Made by a program: the position numbers and the translations under genes | Assembly (NCBI RefSeq): GCF_002287135.1 | Contig: NZ_NESU01000003.1 | Coordinates: forward strand, 1 to 64,000 | Source of the DNA: Helicobacter sp. TUL | GTDB lineage: Bacteria > Campylobacterota > Campylobacteria > Campylobacterales > Helicobacteraceae | DNA length: 64,000 bases | Direction of reading: 5' to 3' | The notes under the pieces: model-generated | Seen by the model: the letters and a program-made list of their open reading frames with translations, nothing else | Database searches by the model: none | What the model was told of the DNA's origin: nothing | Part shown: piece by piece, positions 7,646 to 18,349 of the stretch | Position numbering within the stretch: position 1 is the first letter of the stretch | Layout: each line of letters begins with the position of its first letter

Positions 7646-8944
7646 ATGAAAAAACACATTTTGACACTAGTAACTTTGGGAGTCTTTGGAAACTTTGGGC
7701 TTTATGCAGATACACTACAACATCTTGATGTTGATCTTGGTCATCATCACCACCATCACGATAGCGATCCTGTAGATTTTCATGCCAATGTCGGAATCTT
7801 TGGTAAAAGCTCGGCATTTGCTTCAGCACGAGACAATGCGAGGCGAGATTCATATTCAATGCTATATTCACATGTGCTCATGAAAGCACAAGCATTTGAA
7901 ACACTAGATTTTGGACTTGGAATCACTGCATTTGCACCTTTTAGTATGGATACAAACTTTGCAGGCACACCATTTGAATATATAGGCTCAAAATTTGTCA
8001 CAAATAATGCCTATGTAGCCTTTGAAAAAAAATTTGAAAATATAGATTTTGGCATCAAAGCCGGAAGATTTGAAGATGAGTTTGATTGGGTGGGTCATTC
8101 GTTGCAAGGCGCATATGGTTACATACAAAATCCTTATGCAAAACTCTATGGACTTTGGGTAGATGAACAAGCCCATATAACACGAGAGTTTTCCACAGAC
8201 TTTAACTTTTATCAACACATGTATGACAACAAAAATCTTTTTGTAGGGGGATTAAATTTCACTCTACCATTTATTGAATTCGCGCCATTTGTATATCATA
8301 TGCAAGAATTTTTTGATGTCTTTGGAGGCAAGGTCATACTTTCATTTGGAGGAGTTGATAGTTGGCATACTTCAACGCTTTTGCATTATGCATACCTAAA
8401 CTCTACATATTCACATACCACACACCAAGATCACGATCATGCGCATGATGATGGGCATGGACATACCACCGGTGAAAGAGGTGATACATTCCTTGCATGG
8501 TTAGAGCAAACCATTGCGTATAAAAATTTTCTAGAATTTGGTGCTGGATACCAAAAAGTGGGAAATCACTTCTTTGAATTAGCCAATATGGGTTCTGTTT
8601 CGCGCTTTGAAGCACATAACCACTCACATAATGGTTTTGGGGTGATTCAGCCTGGCGGTATGCATAGCGGAAGCCAAACAACAAATATGTATGAAGATCA
8701 TACTAATACAATCTATGGCTTTATAGACATTGGTTTTTCAAAAGGTGCGATAGAAATACTTGGTCGTGATAGTCGTAGCACACATAGGACACAAAGCGCC
8801 TATTCTCTAGGAGTGCGCTACTCTGCAACACTCGACTTAGAGCTTGGGCTTATTGGTGTTTATATGTTAGAAAACAAAAAAGAAGAGCAAACAGGCACTA
8901 TAAATAGAAGTTTTGGAAAGGCATATATCCAATATAGCTTTTAA
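7646..8944 (+). CDS. histidine-rich outer-membrane protein (Hof/porin-like)
   Basis: 432-residue exported protein: signal peptide to about residue 21 (LYA), then alternating amphipathic beta segments with aromatic girdle residues and a terminal Phe (IQYSF), as in outer-membrane beta barrels. The overall look matches the Helicobacter Hof family. It has three histidine-rich patches: six consecutive His at 33-38 right after the signal peptide, a His/Asp patch with seven His between 257 and 273, and a shorter one (HNHSHNG) near 325. These are placed where a periplasmic N-terminus and surface loops would be, suggesting binding or uptake of a transition metal such as nickel, zinc or copper. That role is inference. 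Strong ribosome site (AAGGAG); monocistronic-looking. Confidence 0.78.
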   Translation: MKKHILTLVTLGVFGNFGLYADTLQHLDVDLGHHHHHHDSDPVDFHANVGIFGKSSAFASARDNARRDSYSMLYSHVLMKAQAFETLDFGLGITAFAPFSMDTNFAGTPFEYIGSKFVTNNAYVAFEKKFENIDFGIKAGRFEDEFDWVGHSLQGAYGYIQNPYAKLYGLWVDEQAHITREFSTDFNFYQHMYDNKNLFVGGLNFTLPFIEFAPFVYHMQEFFDVFGGKVILSFGGVDSWHTSTLLHYAYLNSTYSHTTHQDHDHAHDDGHGHTTGERGDTFLAWLEQTIAYKNFLEFGAGYQKVGNHFFELANMGSVSRFEAHNHSHNGFGVIQPGGMHSGSQTTNMYEDHTNTIYGFIDIGFSKGAIEILGRDSRSTHRTQSAYSLGVRYSATLDLELGLIGVYMLENKKEEQTGTINRSFGKAYIQYSF

Positions 8945-8961
8945 ACCTTGGGGTATCAAGT

Positions 8962-10647
8962 ATGAGAATTAGCAAAGATTCTATAGAGCGATTAAAAGAG
9001 CAAGTAGATATTGTGGATATTATTGGTTCATATATTGATCTTAAGCGTTCTGGGAGCAATTTCTCTGCTTGTTGTCCTTTTCACAATGAAAAAACACCAA
9101 GCTTTATGGTAAGTCCTGCAAAAAATATTTTTCATTGCTATGGTTGTGGTGTAGGTGGTGATAGTATTGCCTTTGTCATGCAGTATGAAAAACTAGATTT
9201 TGCTCCAGCCATAGAACGCATAGCAGAAATGAGTAATTTCAAACTCCAATATGAAAATAACTACCAAAAAAAGAGTGAATCTAACTTATTAGAAGATATG
9301 GCAAGATTCTATCAACAGCAACTTCACAATAACCCTCAAATGCTTGAATATCTCCAAAATCGCAAAATTTCTAGCGCAAGTATAGAATCTTTTCGGTTAG
9401 GCTTTAGTCCTCAAAGTTTTGAGAGTATGAAATTTATCAACACAAATCACAGCCACGACAAACAAGAAGCCTTAGAGCTTGGTATCATTGGCAAAGATGA
9501 GCAGAGGGAATACGCACGATTTACACAACGCATTATGTTTCCAATCCATTCGCCAAATGGAAAAATCGTAGGTTTTGGCGGACGCAGCATAGATTCTAGT
9601 GCAATGGCAAAATATATCAACTCCCCACAAAGCAAGATTTTTAATAAATCAAAATTACTCTATGGTTATCACATAGCCAAAGAATCTATCTATCGTGAAA
9701 AAAAAATCATTGTGTGTGAAGGATATATTGATGTGATAATGCTTCATCAAGCCGGATTTAGAAACGCAGTGGCAACGCTAGGCACAGCCCTTACAAATGA
9801 ACATATTCCGCTTCTTAAAAAAGGCGATCCACAAATAATCCTAAGCTATGATGGCGATAAAGCCGGTATGAATGCCGCCTTTAGGGCTGCCAAAATGCTA
9901 AGCAGTATTAGTGCGAGCGGTGGTGTAGTTATTTTTGGTAATAATCTTGATCCTGCTGATATGGTTGCACAAAACAAACTTGAAGAACTCAAAACACTAT
10001 TTATGCACCCAGTGAGCTTTATAGAATTTGTGATTGAACAAATTATTGCAAACTATACTCTCACTGATCCCCTCCAAAAACAACACGCACTTACTGAAAT
10101 TACAGCTTTTACCAAAACACTTACCCCATTACTTCAGGCAGAATATATACCTTTTATTGCCCAACGATTACGCATAGCACCAAATCTCATCAAAATTCAT
10201 CGGCACAACACTAAACAAGAAGTCATTTTGCATCAAGATTCACAAAAATATCTCGCCGAAAGTGTGCTAATACGCACATTACTAGAAAATCCAGAGTGGA
10301 TTAATATCGCAGCAGAATATCTAGAACCAAATATTTTTGAACACCACGCTAGAGAATATCTTTTACTTTTGCAAGACCAAGACACCAATGAGGACATTAC
10401 AAAAAATCCTTATTTTCGCCCATTGCTTATTGATGAAAACATTAAAAAACTCCAAACACTCCAAGAGTTTAAGGAACATATAAAACTTCTCGTGTTAAAA
10501 GCATACAAAAAAGATCTAGCACTCATACCAAGGCTTAATATCCATACCAAACACAAGCTAGAATCTATTAACACGCTTAAAGACAAAATAGCTAAACTTA
10601 CAAAAGGAGAACTTATCAGTTATGAAAAAAGCATTAGCACTCTTTAG
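8962..10647 (+). CDS. dnaG: DNA primase
   Basis: 561-residue primase that makes RNA primers at the replication fork with DnaB helicase. The N-terminal CHC2 zinc finger is complete (CCPFHNEKTPSF at about 37-48, then CYGCGVGGD), followed by the RNA-polymerase core with GFGGRSID, and the TOPRIM segment VCEGYIDVIMLHQAGF with YDGDKAG. The C-terminal helicase-interaction part is divergent and Lys-rich. Its end overlaps the next gene by 26 bases, so the two are likely coupled. Confidence 0.95.
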   Translation: MRISKDSIERLKEQVDIVDIIGSYIDLKRSGSNFSACCPFHNEKTPSFMVSPAKNIFHCYGCGVGGDSIAFVMQYEKLDFAPAIERIAEMSNFKLQYENNYQKKSESNLLEDMARFYQQQLHNNPQMLEYLQNRKISSASIESFRLGFSPQSFESMKFINTNHSHDKQEALELGIIGKDEQREYARFTQRIMFPIHSPNGKIVGFGGRSIDSSAMAKYINSPQSKIFNKSKLLYGYHIAKESIYREKKIIVCEGYIDVIMLHQAGFRNAVATLGTALTNEHIPLLKKGDPQIILSYDGDKAGMNAAFRAAKMLSSISASGGVVIFGNNLDPADMVAQNKLEELKTLFMHPVSFIEFVIEQIIANYTLTDPLQKQHALTEITAFTKTLTPLLQAEYIPFIAQRLRIAPNLIKIHRHNTKQEVILHQDSQKYLAESVLIRTLLENPEWINIAAEYLEPNIFEHHAREYLLLLQDQDTNEDITKNPYFRPLLIDENIKKLQTLQEFKEHIKLLVLKAYKKDLALIPRLNIHTKHKLESINTLKDKIAKLTKGELISYEKSISTL

Positions 10648-11674
10648 TGGAGGTTGTGATAGTCTCATTGCTATGAAACTACTCAAAGATCAAGGCATAG
10701 AAGTTATTGCTGTGCATTTTAATATAGGATTTGGTGGTAATAAAGACAAGCTCGAGTATTTCAAAAATGCTACGGCACAAATCCCTGTGGAGCTTAAAAT
10801 TATTGATATTAGAAAGCAGTTTTTTGATTCTGTGCTGTTTAAACCAAAATATGGGTATGGAAAATATTTTAATCCCTGTATTGATTGTCATGCTAATATG
10901 TTTGGTAATGCCTTTTCGTATTTACTTGAATGCGGTGCGGATTTTGTCATTAGTGGAGAAGTGCTAGGACAACGACCAAAGTCTCAACGCGCTCAAGCAC
11001 TCGATGAGGTAAAAAAACTCGTACGTGAGATTGGCAAAGATCCTAAATTTGACAAAATTCTTAGTCGTGATGGCAGTGATCCAAATAAACCAAAAACTCT
11101 TGATGAATTACTCTTACGCCCTATGAGTGCCAAACTCCTTACACCAAGTTTTCCTGAAAAAATGGGCTGGGTGGATCGTGAAAAGCTCTTAGATGTCAAT
11201 GGACGGGGACGCACAAGACAATTAGAAATGATAAAGGCTTATGGGTTTAAATATTATGAAAAGCCCGGTGGTGGTTGTTTGCTAACCCAAGATTCTATTG
11301 CGCTTAAAATCAAAGATCTCACAGCTCATAGAAAAATGTTTTTTGAAGATGTAGAGATGATAAAAGTAGGGCGATATATGGTGCTAGAAAATGGCGCTAG
11401 GTGTGTGATTGGACGCAATGAAGAAGAAAATAAAAAACTCCAAGCACCAAATCCAATGATGGAGCAAATTGTTTTATTAGATTCTGTAGGACCTATAGGG
11501 CTTATTGAAAAAAACGCGTCCAAAGAAGATAAACTCTTAGGCGCACAAATTGTGTTAGGCTATGCTAAGACACAAGATGGCGTAGAATACAAAGTGCGTG
11601 TTGGTGATGAGATATTTTGCACACAAAGCTTGCATAAAGATAAAAGTGCACAATATTTGCTTTTAAAATCTTAA
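10622..11674 (+). CDS. PP-loop ATP-binding protein, MnmA/ThiI-like
   Basis: 350-residue cytoplasmic protein. The N-terminal PP-loop ALFSGGCDSLIAMKLL (6-21) binds ATP and adenylates a substrate. The family marks NPCIDCHANMF (about 80-90) and FVISGEVLGQRPKSQ (about 105-119) place it near the tRNA-thiolating MnmA/ThiI group rather than with QueC or ArgG. The two Cys of CIDC and the Cys of GGGCLLT (about 219-225) could carry sulfur or a cluster. The exact substrate is not known to me. Overlaps dnaG by 26 bases; I recall the same pairing in H. pylori. Confidence 0.8.
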   Translation: MKKALALFSGGCDSLIAMKLLKDQGIEVIAVHFNIGFGGNKDKLEYFKNATAQIPVELKIIDIRKQFFDSVLFKPKYGYGKYFNPCIDCHANMFGNAFSYLLECGADFVISGEVLGQRPKSQRAQALDEVKKLVREIGKDPKFDKILSRDGSDPNKPKTLDELLLRPMSAKLLTPSFPEKMGWVDREKLLDVNGRGRTRQLEMIKAYGFKYYEKPGGGCLLTQDSIALKIKDLTAHRKMFFEDVEMIKVGRYMVLENGARCVIGRNEEENKKLQAPNPMMEQIVLLDSVGPIGLIEKNASKEDKLLGAQIVLGYAKTQDGVEYKVRVGDEIFCTQSLHKDKSAQYLLLKS

Positions 11675-11695
11675 ATCATATAACAAGGAGCAAAA

Positions 11696-11995
11696 ATGAA
11701 AAATCTTTTTTGTATTTTGGTGACTTACACAAAACCCATACATGAAATCGAGCAAATTTTGGCAGAACATCGTGCATATTTACAAAAAGGCTATGATGCA
11801 GGATTTTTGCTTGTTTCTGGTCCACAGAATCCAAAAGTAGGTGGTTGCATTATAGGGCATTTTGCAGACAAAGATGCAGCTATTGCTTTTACACACAATG
11901 ATCCTTATTATCTCAATAATGCTGCAACATATGAGATTATAGAATTTAGCCCCGTGCTACACGCAAAATGTATCAAAGAATTTGTGCAAGATTAA
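11696..11995 (+). CDS. YciI-family protein
   Basis: 99-residue single-domain YCII/dimeric alpha-beta barrel protein. The typical N-terminal strand FCILVTYTKP is followed by HRAYLQKGYDAGFLLVSGPQ (helix then strand with a conserved Gly-Pro) and a FTHNDPYY segment matching the usual DPF/DPY motif. YciI proteins are small dehydratase-like or stress-linked enzymes with a His-Asp pair; the substrate is unknown. A ribosome site AAGGAG precedes the ATG. Confidence 0.88.
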   Translation: MKNLFCILVTYTKPIHEIEQILAEHRAYLQKGYDAGFLLVSGPQNPKVGGCIIGHFADKDAAIAFTHNDPYYLNNAATYEIIEFSPVLHAKCIKEFVQD

Positions 11996-12020
11996 CAACA
12001 AAAGAACATAAAGGGTAAAA

Positions 12021-12851
12021 ATGAAAAAAAATCTCTCATTAGTCTTACTAATGTGCGTGGGAGTGGGCATAGGTGTTGGGATTTCTGAAATATATAAACA
12101 CACACATGAACAAAAATTTATCCCCAACCAATACACTCCACAAGATTCAGATATAGATTTAGCACAAGCACAGAATCTAGAGCAATCCACTCAAGAATCC
12201 ACAGAATCTACACTAGATTCTGCCATTACACAAGATTCTACACAAGACAAGCCTATATCAGAATCTAGAGATTCTACAGAATCTACAGATCCCAATGCAC
12301 AAACTCCACAAACAAACACGATAGATTCTAAACCAGATACTGCCATTGCACAAGATATATTTTATAAAACACACCAAATTCCACAATTTCAAGAATACCC
12401 CGCAACTATGTATCAAGGACAATTTATGAAAGCTGATGAAAGCTGTATAAATTGTGAGGGTGGTCCACAAGAAGCACTAAAGCGAGGAGTTATTGATTTT
12501 GCTGGTAAGTATGCTCTCTACACACTTAAGCCAAATAATGGAGAAATAATCCTTGGTGCGGTGAATGTAGAAAATGGTGAAGTGCTAGAATTTCCTACAC
12601 TCTACAAAGAGGTAGCACCACCTTTTAACCTCAATGTGTTTGCAAAACCACAAAGCAATCTCATATGGGTGCAAGGAGTAGATTCTAAAAATAATGACAT
12701 ATATACAATAGCGGCTTATGTTTTTAAAAATGGAAGTTTTCAAAAGATTCAAAGCTTTGAGATTGGCTTTAGTGCTTCTGAAAATCTCACTCCACAACCT
12801 TTACAACAAGATTCTTCTAATTCATCTGAACAAGGTATCGTGGTCTTTTAG
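12021..12851 (+). CDS. anchored protein with Ser/Thr/Asp/Gln linker, unknown function
   Basis: 276-residue protein: short Lys-start hydrophobic segment (about 5-22) that is a signal anchor, then a low-complexity linker (about 40-115) made of Ser, Thr, Asp, Glu, Gln and Pro, then a compact C-terminal domain (about 120-260) with SCINCEGG near 142-149 (a possible disulfide or metal pair) and repeated Tyr/Phe strands. Probably displayed in the periplasm. I do not recognise the domain. The linker is encoded by eight copies of AGAWTCT within about 160 bases. Its stop codon overlaps the ruvC stop on the other strand. Confidence 0.75.
   Translation: MKKNLSLVLLMCVGVGIGVGISEIYKHTHEQKFIPNQYTPQDSDIDLAQAQNLEQSTQESTESTLDSAITQDSTQDKPISESRDSTESTDPNAQTPQTNTIDSKPDTAIAQDIFYKTHQIPQFQEYPATMYQGQFMKADESCINCEGGPQEALKRGVIDFAGKYALYTLKPNNGEIILGAVNVENGEVLEFPTLYKEVAPPFNLNVFAKPQSNLIWVQGVDSKNNDIYTIAAYVFKNGSFQKIQSFEIGFSASENLTPQPLQQDSSNSSEQGIVVF
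12172..12329. repeat. cluster of eight AGAWTCT motifs in a coding linker
   Basis: AGAATCT or AGATTCT occurs at 12172, 12203, 12215, 12233, 12260, 12269, 12278 and 12323, each encoding Glu-Ser or Asp-Ser within the disordered linker. This is the densest run of the motif in the window. Confidence 0.9.
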
Positions 12852-13321
12852 GGCTGTTTTAGACGCTGTGAGTGTGTGATTGCTACAGCTATAGCATCGG
12901 TAATATCAAGGGGTTTAATCTCACCCTTGATGCGTAAAAGACGCTTTACCATAAAAGCTACTTGTGTTTTATCTGCCTTGCCATTGCCTGTGAGAGCCTT
13001 TTTGACTTGCAATGGTGTATATTCTGCAAAATTGCCAAAATCTTGCAAAATCTTTAAACTCAATGCTCCACGAAATTGAGCAAGTTTAATAACACTCTTT
13101 GGATTATAGGCATAAAACATATCTTCTATAGCCACCTCATCAATTTTATGCGTTTGTAAAATAATATCAAGCCCTTCGATAAATTCCACAATTTGGGCTT
13201 GTAAAACACGCTCTTTAATCTTAATAAATCCCGCTTCAACAAGCTTTAGCGTATTATTTGTATAACTAATCACTGCATAACCACAATTTCTTGTTCCTGG
13301 GTCTATCCCTAAAATTTGCAT
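12848..13321 (-). CDS. ruvC: Holliday-junction resolvase
   Basis: 157-residue endonuclease that resolves four-way junctions together with RuvAB. The four acidic catalytic positions are visible: Asp7 in [13 protein letters not shown], Glu in VAIEDMFYA (about 66), and the C-terminal pair in [13 protein letters not shown] (about 138-141). Length matches the family. The ATG at 13321 faces dnaA across the first DnaA-box region, and its 3' end overlaps the convergent upstream gene by 4 bases. Confidence 0.94.
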   Translation of the reverse strand: MQILGIDPGTRNCGYAVISYTNNTLKLVEAGFIKIKERVLQAQIVEFIEGLDIILQTHKIDEVAIEDMFYAYNPKSVIKLAQFRGALSLKILQDFGNFAEYTPLQVKKALTGNGKADKTQVAFMVKRLLRIKGEIKPLDITDAIAVAITHSQRLKQP

Positions 13322-13350
13322 CTTTAATCCATTTTAAAAGTTTTTTTTTC

Positions 13351-13356
13351 TATGAT
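13351..13356 (+). promoter_or_regulatory. possible -10 box of the dnaA promoter
   Basis: TATGAT about 70 bases before the dnaA ATG and just upstream of the DnaA-box cluster. Transcription would start within the boxes, which would fit autoregulation by DnaA. No convincing -35. Confidence 0.35.
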
Positions 13357-13364
13357 TTCAGCAA

Positions 13365-13403
13365 CTTTTCACATATTTTTCACATATTTTTCCACAATCC
13401 ACA
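13365..13403 (+). other. oriC1-like cluster of DnaA boxes between ruvC and dnaA
   Basis: Four DnaA-box-like 9-mers in the same orientation: CTTTTCACA (13365-13373), TTTTTCACA (13376-13384), TTTTCCACA (13388-13396) and CAATCCACA (13395-13403). The first three are 11 to 12 bases apart, about one helical turn. The arrangement and place match the upstream half of the bipartite H. pylori origin. Confidence 0.7.
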
Positions 13404-13426
13404 GAGTGTATCAAGAAAGGCATTTT

Positions 13427-14752
13427 ATGAGTATTAATGATATATTAGAACAACTTAAAAAAGAAATATCTCAACACGAATATGATACATATTTTAAGAT
13501 TCTAGAATTCGATGAAAACGCCTCTAGAGATGATTTACTAGTCTTTTATGCACCAAATAGTATTGTGGCAGATTGGATTGAAATACACTATCTTGATAAG
13601 CTTATATCTTGTGCCCAAGAAATCACAGGTATCCCGCCAAAAATTCACATAAAAACAAAAAAACTCACAAATGTTGTGAAAAGTTTAAAAAACAATAAAA
13701 ATGCAAAAAATTCTGAATCTTCCCAACAAGCACACATCAATTATCAAGAAACTTTTGAAAACTTTGTAGTAGGGAAATCCAATCATCTTGCGTGGGATTC
13801 TTGTCAAAAAGTCGTGGAGGTCCGAGGACGCATTAATCCTTTGCTTATCTATGGTCATACCGGTGTAGGCAAAACGCATTTATTAAATGCCATTGCAAAT
13901 TCTGTGAGAGAAAAAAATGAAAAAGTGATTTTAGTTACCGCCGAACAATTTCTAAATGATTTCCAGCTACGCCTACATAATAGGACAATGGATACATTTC
14001 GCAATATTTATAGAAAATGTGATTATTTGCTAATTGATGATGTCCAATTTTTTGGAGGCAAAGATCAAATTTGTGAAGAATTTCATAATACCTTTAATGC
14101 CCTGCACCAAGAAAGAAAACAAATTGTTATGACAAGCGATCAGCCACCAAAAAAAATTCGAGGTTTAGAAGAAAGGCTGCGTTCGCGATTTGAAGGGGGA
14201 ATTGTCATAGAGATTGAAAAAACTGATTTAGATACAAAAAAAGAGATTATCCGCTCAAAATGTAATCTAAATTCTATCGTTCTTGATGATGAAACGATCA
14301 ACTTTATCGCTACCAAGCTTGATAACTCCAGACAGATTCTAGGGATTATCCAAAATATCAACCTCCAATCCAACCTAAACCCAGATGTCAAAAAAATCGA
14401 AATTGCCACAAGTGTGATGAAAACATACCAAAGAGACATCTCAGAAAATATCACAATAGATAAGATTCTCTTTTTTGTAGGCAAGGAACTTAACATTAAA
14501 CCAAGTGAAATAACCTCAAAAGGAAAAAATCAGCGTATAGCTAAAGCACGCAGAATCGCGACATACCTCACACGAAAACTTACACATAATTCTATGCCAC
14601 TCATTGCTAATGAACTTAATATGAAAGACCATAGCTCTGTAAGTAAGGCAATAAAAGCTATGGAAGAAGCTATAAAAGAAGATGAAAATCTTAAAAACAT
14701 CGTTGAAGAAATAGAAAACAACATAAAAAACGACAATATCCCACAAGTTTAA
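13427..14752 (+). CDS. dnaA: chromosomal replication initiator protein
   Basis: 441-residue AAA+ initiator. Domain I (about 1-85) begins MSINDILEQLKKEI. Domain III carries Walker A GHTGVGKTHLL (about 147-157), Walker B LLIDDVQFF and the sensor/arginine-finger segment (LRSRFEGG). The C-terminal DNA-binding domain has the signature DHSSVSKAI that reads DnaA boxes. ATG at 13427 is preceded by GAAAGG and fits known DnaA starts; the frame is open 25 codons further upstream, but that part overlaps the DnaA boxes. It is bracketed by DnaA-box clusters on both sides and followed by dnaN and gyrB. Confidence 0.96.
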   Translation: MSINDILEQLKKEISQHEYDTYFKILEFDENASRDDLLVFYAPNSIVADWIEIHYLDKLISCAQEITGIPPKIHIKTKKLTNVVKSLKNNKNAKNSESSQQAHINYQETFENFVVGKSNHLAWDSCQKVVEVRGRINPLLIYGHTGVGKTHLLNAIANSVREKNEKVILVTAEQFLNDFQLRLHNRTMDTFRNIYRKCDYLLIDDVQFFGGKDQICEEFHNTFNALHQERKQIVMTSDQPPKKIRGLEERLRSRFEGGIVIEIEKTDLDTKKEIIRSKCNLNSIVLDDETINFIATKLDNSRQILGIIQNINLQSNLNPDVKKIEIATSVMKTYQRDISENITIDKILFFVGKELNIKPSEITSKGKNQRIAKARRIATYLTRKLTHNSMPLIANELNMKDHSSVSKAIKAMEEAIKEDENLKNIVEEIENNIKNDNIPQV

Positions 14753-14775
14753 AGCAACACCAAAACAATTTTAGG

Positions 14776-14781
14776 TATAAT
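14776..14781 (+). promoter_or_regulatory. -10 box upstream of dnaN
   Basis: TATAAT in GGTATAATTTAG just after dnaA. Transcription from here toward dnaN would pass through the whole downstream DnaA-box and trio region. Confidence 0.55.
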
Positions 14782-14814
14782 TTAGGGCTTTTTTGAGTAA
14801 GAGATGGGAATAAA

Positions 14815-14940
14815 TGTGAAAAATATAACAAAACATTGTGAAATGTTTTTTACTACAAAAGTCAGTAAAATAGGCAAAAATAAAAACATTTCACATTTTC
14901 ACAAGCTCTACTACTGCTACTAAAAATTATTTACATAAAA
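14815..14940 (+). other. oriC2-like origin: inverted DnaA boxes, DnaA-trio and AT-rich unwinding region
   Basis: Boxes TGTGAAAAA (14815-14823, reverse) and TGTGAAATG (14837-14845, reverse) face CATTTCACA (14887-14895) and ATTTTCACA (14895-14903). The bases 14837-14850 and 14882-14895 form a perfect 14-bp inverted repeat. Four bases after the last box comes CTA-CTA-CTG-CTA-CTA (14908-14922), matching the DnaA-trio that loads DnaA on one strand during melting, and then an A/T-only run toward dnaN. This is the expected layout of a basal unwinding region. Confidence 0.78.
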
Positions 14941-14949
14941 GGGGATATG

Positions 14950-16014
14950 ATGAAACTTAGCATTTCAAAAACACCTTTTGAGATCATACTCTCAAACTTC
15001 CAAAGCTTCTTAGAAAAACGAGATATTTCACAAATCACTTCGCACATTTATTTTGAGTGTATCAACAATACATTGATTTTAAGAGCTACAGATTATGAAA
15101 TAGCTATTCAATCCCAAATAGAAGTTCAAATGCAAGAAGAAGGTAAAGCTACTGCAAATGGACGAGACATTTTAAATTTTATCAAAAACCTTAAAGAAGG
15201 TGATGTTACACTAGAAACACAAGATGATTTACTTGTTATCAAACAAGGACGATCAAAATCAAGTCTCCAAATGTTTAATGTGCATGAATTTCCAAATCTC
15301 CCAGAATTTTCCCAATCTCAACAAATCAATATAGAATCTCATAAATTCCTTAGTTCAATCAAAAAAATCAATTCAACTGCTGAAACAAATAATGCCAAAT
15401 TCGAATTAAATGGTGCTTTTTTAGACATCAAAGAATATTCTATAAACTTTGTAGCTACAGATACAAGACGCCTTGCTATTGTTAAATACGACACTCAAGG
15501 TATCAATACACTTTCTCTCATCATTCCTAAACGCGCTATGAATGAGATTCAAAAGCTTTTTGTCGATAACATAGAAATCTTTTTTAATGCGACATATATT
15601 ATTATCAAATCTCCAACATATCTATTCTTTAGCAAAGTTATCAATGCTAAATACCCAGATTATGAAAAAATTATCCCAAAAAGCTTTAAAAACACTCTCA
15701 AACTTCCAAAAGACAAATTTATTGAATCTATTAAGATTGTAAGTTCTTTGTCAAGCAAAATCAAAATCACACTTAATGCTAATGAGATTCTCTTTGAATC
15801 TATTAGCGATAGAAACCACAAAGCAAGCACACAAATTGATATTCAAACAGGTATACAAGAAGAATTTACATTTGGTGTAGATTCTAAAAATATCACAGAT
15901 TTCTTGGCACAAGTGGATTCAGCAGAATTTACTATGGCACTAAATGAACAAAATTCTCCATTAACTCTTATAGATAATAACTTTAGCACAATCATTATGC
16001 CTATTATTTTATAG
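14950..16014 (+). CDS. dnaN: DNA polymerase III beta subunit (sliding clamp)
   Basis: 354-residue clamp protein that tethers the replicative polymerase to DNA. It has the three repeated clamp domains of usual length, with FVATDTRRLAIV (about 167-178), a central domain typical of the family, and the C-terminal NSPLTLIDNNFSTIIMPIIL (the MPI/MP-L end that lines the clamp face). The ATG at 14950 is preferred over 14947 because it lies 5 bases after GGGG and starts MKLSISK as in relatives. Located directly after the oriC2-like region. Confidence 0.95.
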   Translation: MKLSISKTPFEIILSNFQSFLEKRDISQITSHIYFECINNTLILRATDYEIAIQSQIEVQMQEEGKATANGRDILNFIKNLKEGDVTLETQDDLLVIKQGRSKSSLQMFNVHEFPNLPEFSQSQQINIESHKFLSSIKKINSTAETNNAKFELNGAFLDIKEYSINFVATDTRRLAIVKYDTQGINTLSLIIPKRAMNEIQKLFVDNIEIFFNATYIIIKSPTYLFFSKVINAKYPDYEKIIPKSFKNTLKLPKDKFIESIKIVSSLSSKIKITLNANEILFESISDRNHKASTQIDIQTGIQEEFTFGVDSKNITDFLAQVDSAEFTMALNEQNSPLTLIDNNFSTIIMPIIL

Positions 16015-16033
16015 CATTGTAGGGAGCTAGTAA

Positions 16034-18349
<2,316 letters not shown>

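Noticed and set aside
13341-13349. T9 run between ruvC and dnaA as a phase-variable promoter spacer
   Set aside because: T/A runs of nine are common in AT-rich DNA, and the two flanking genes are housekeeping; no evidence for switching.
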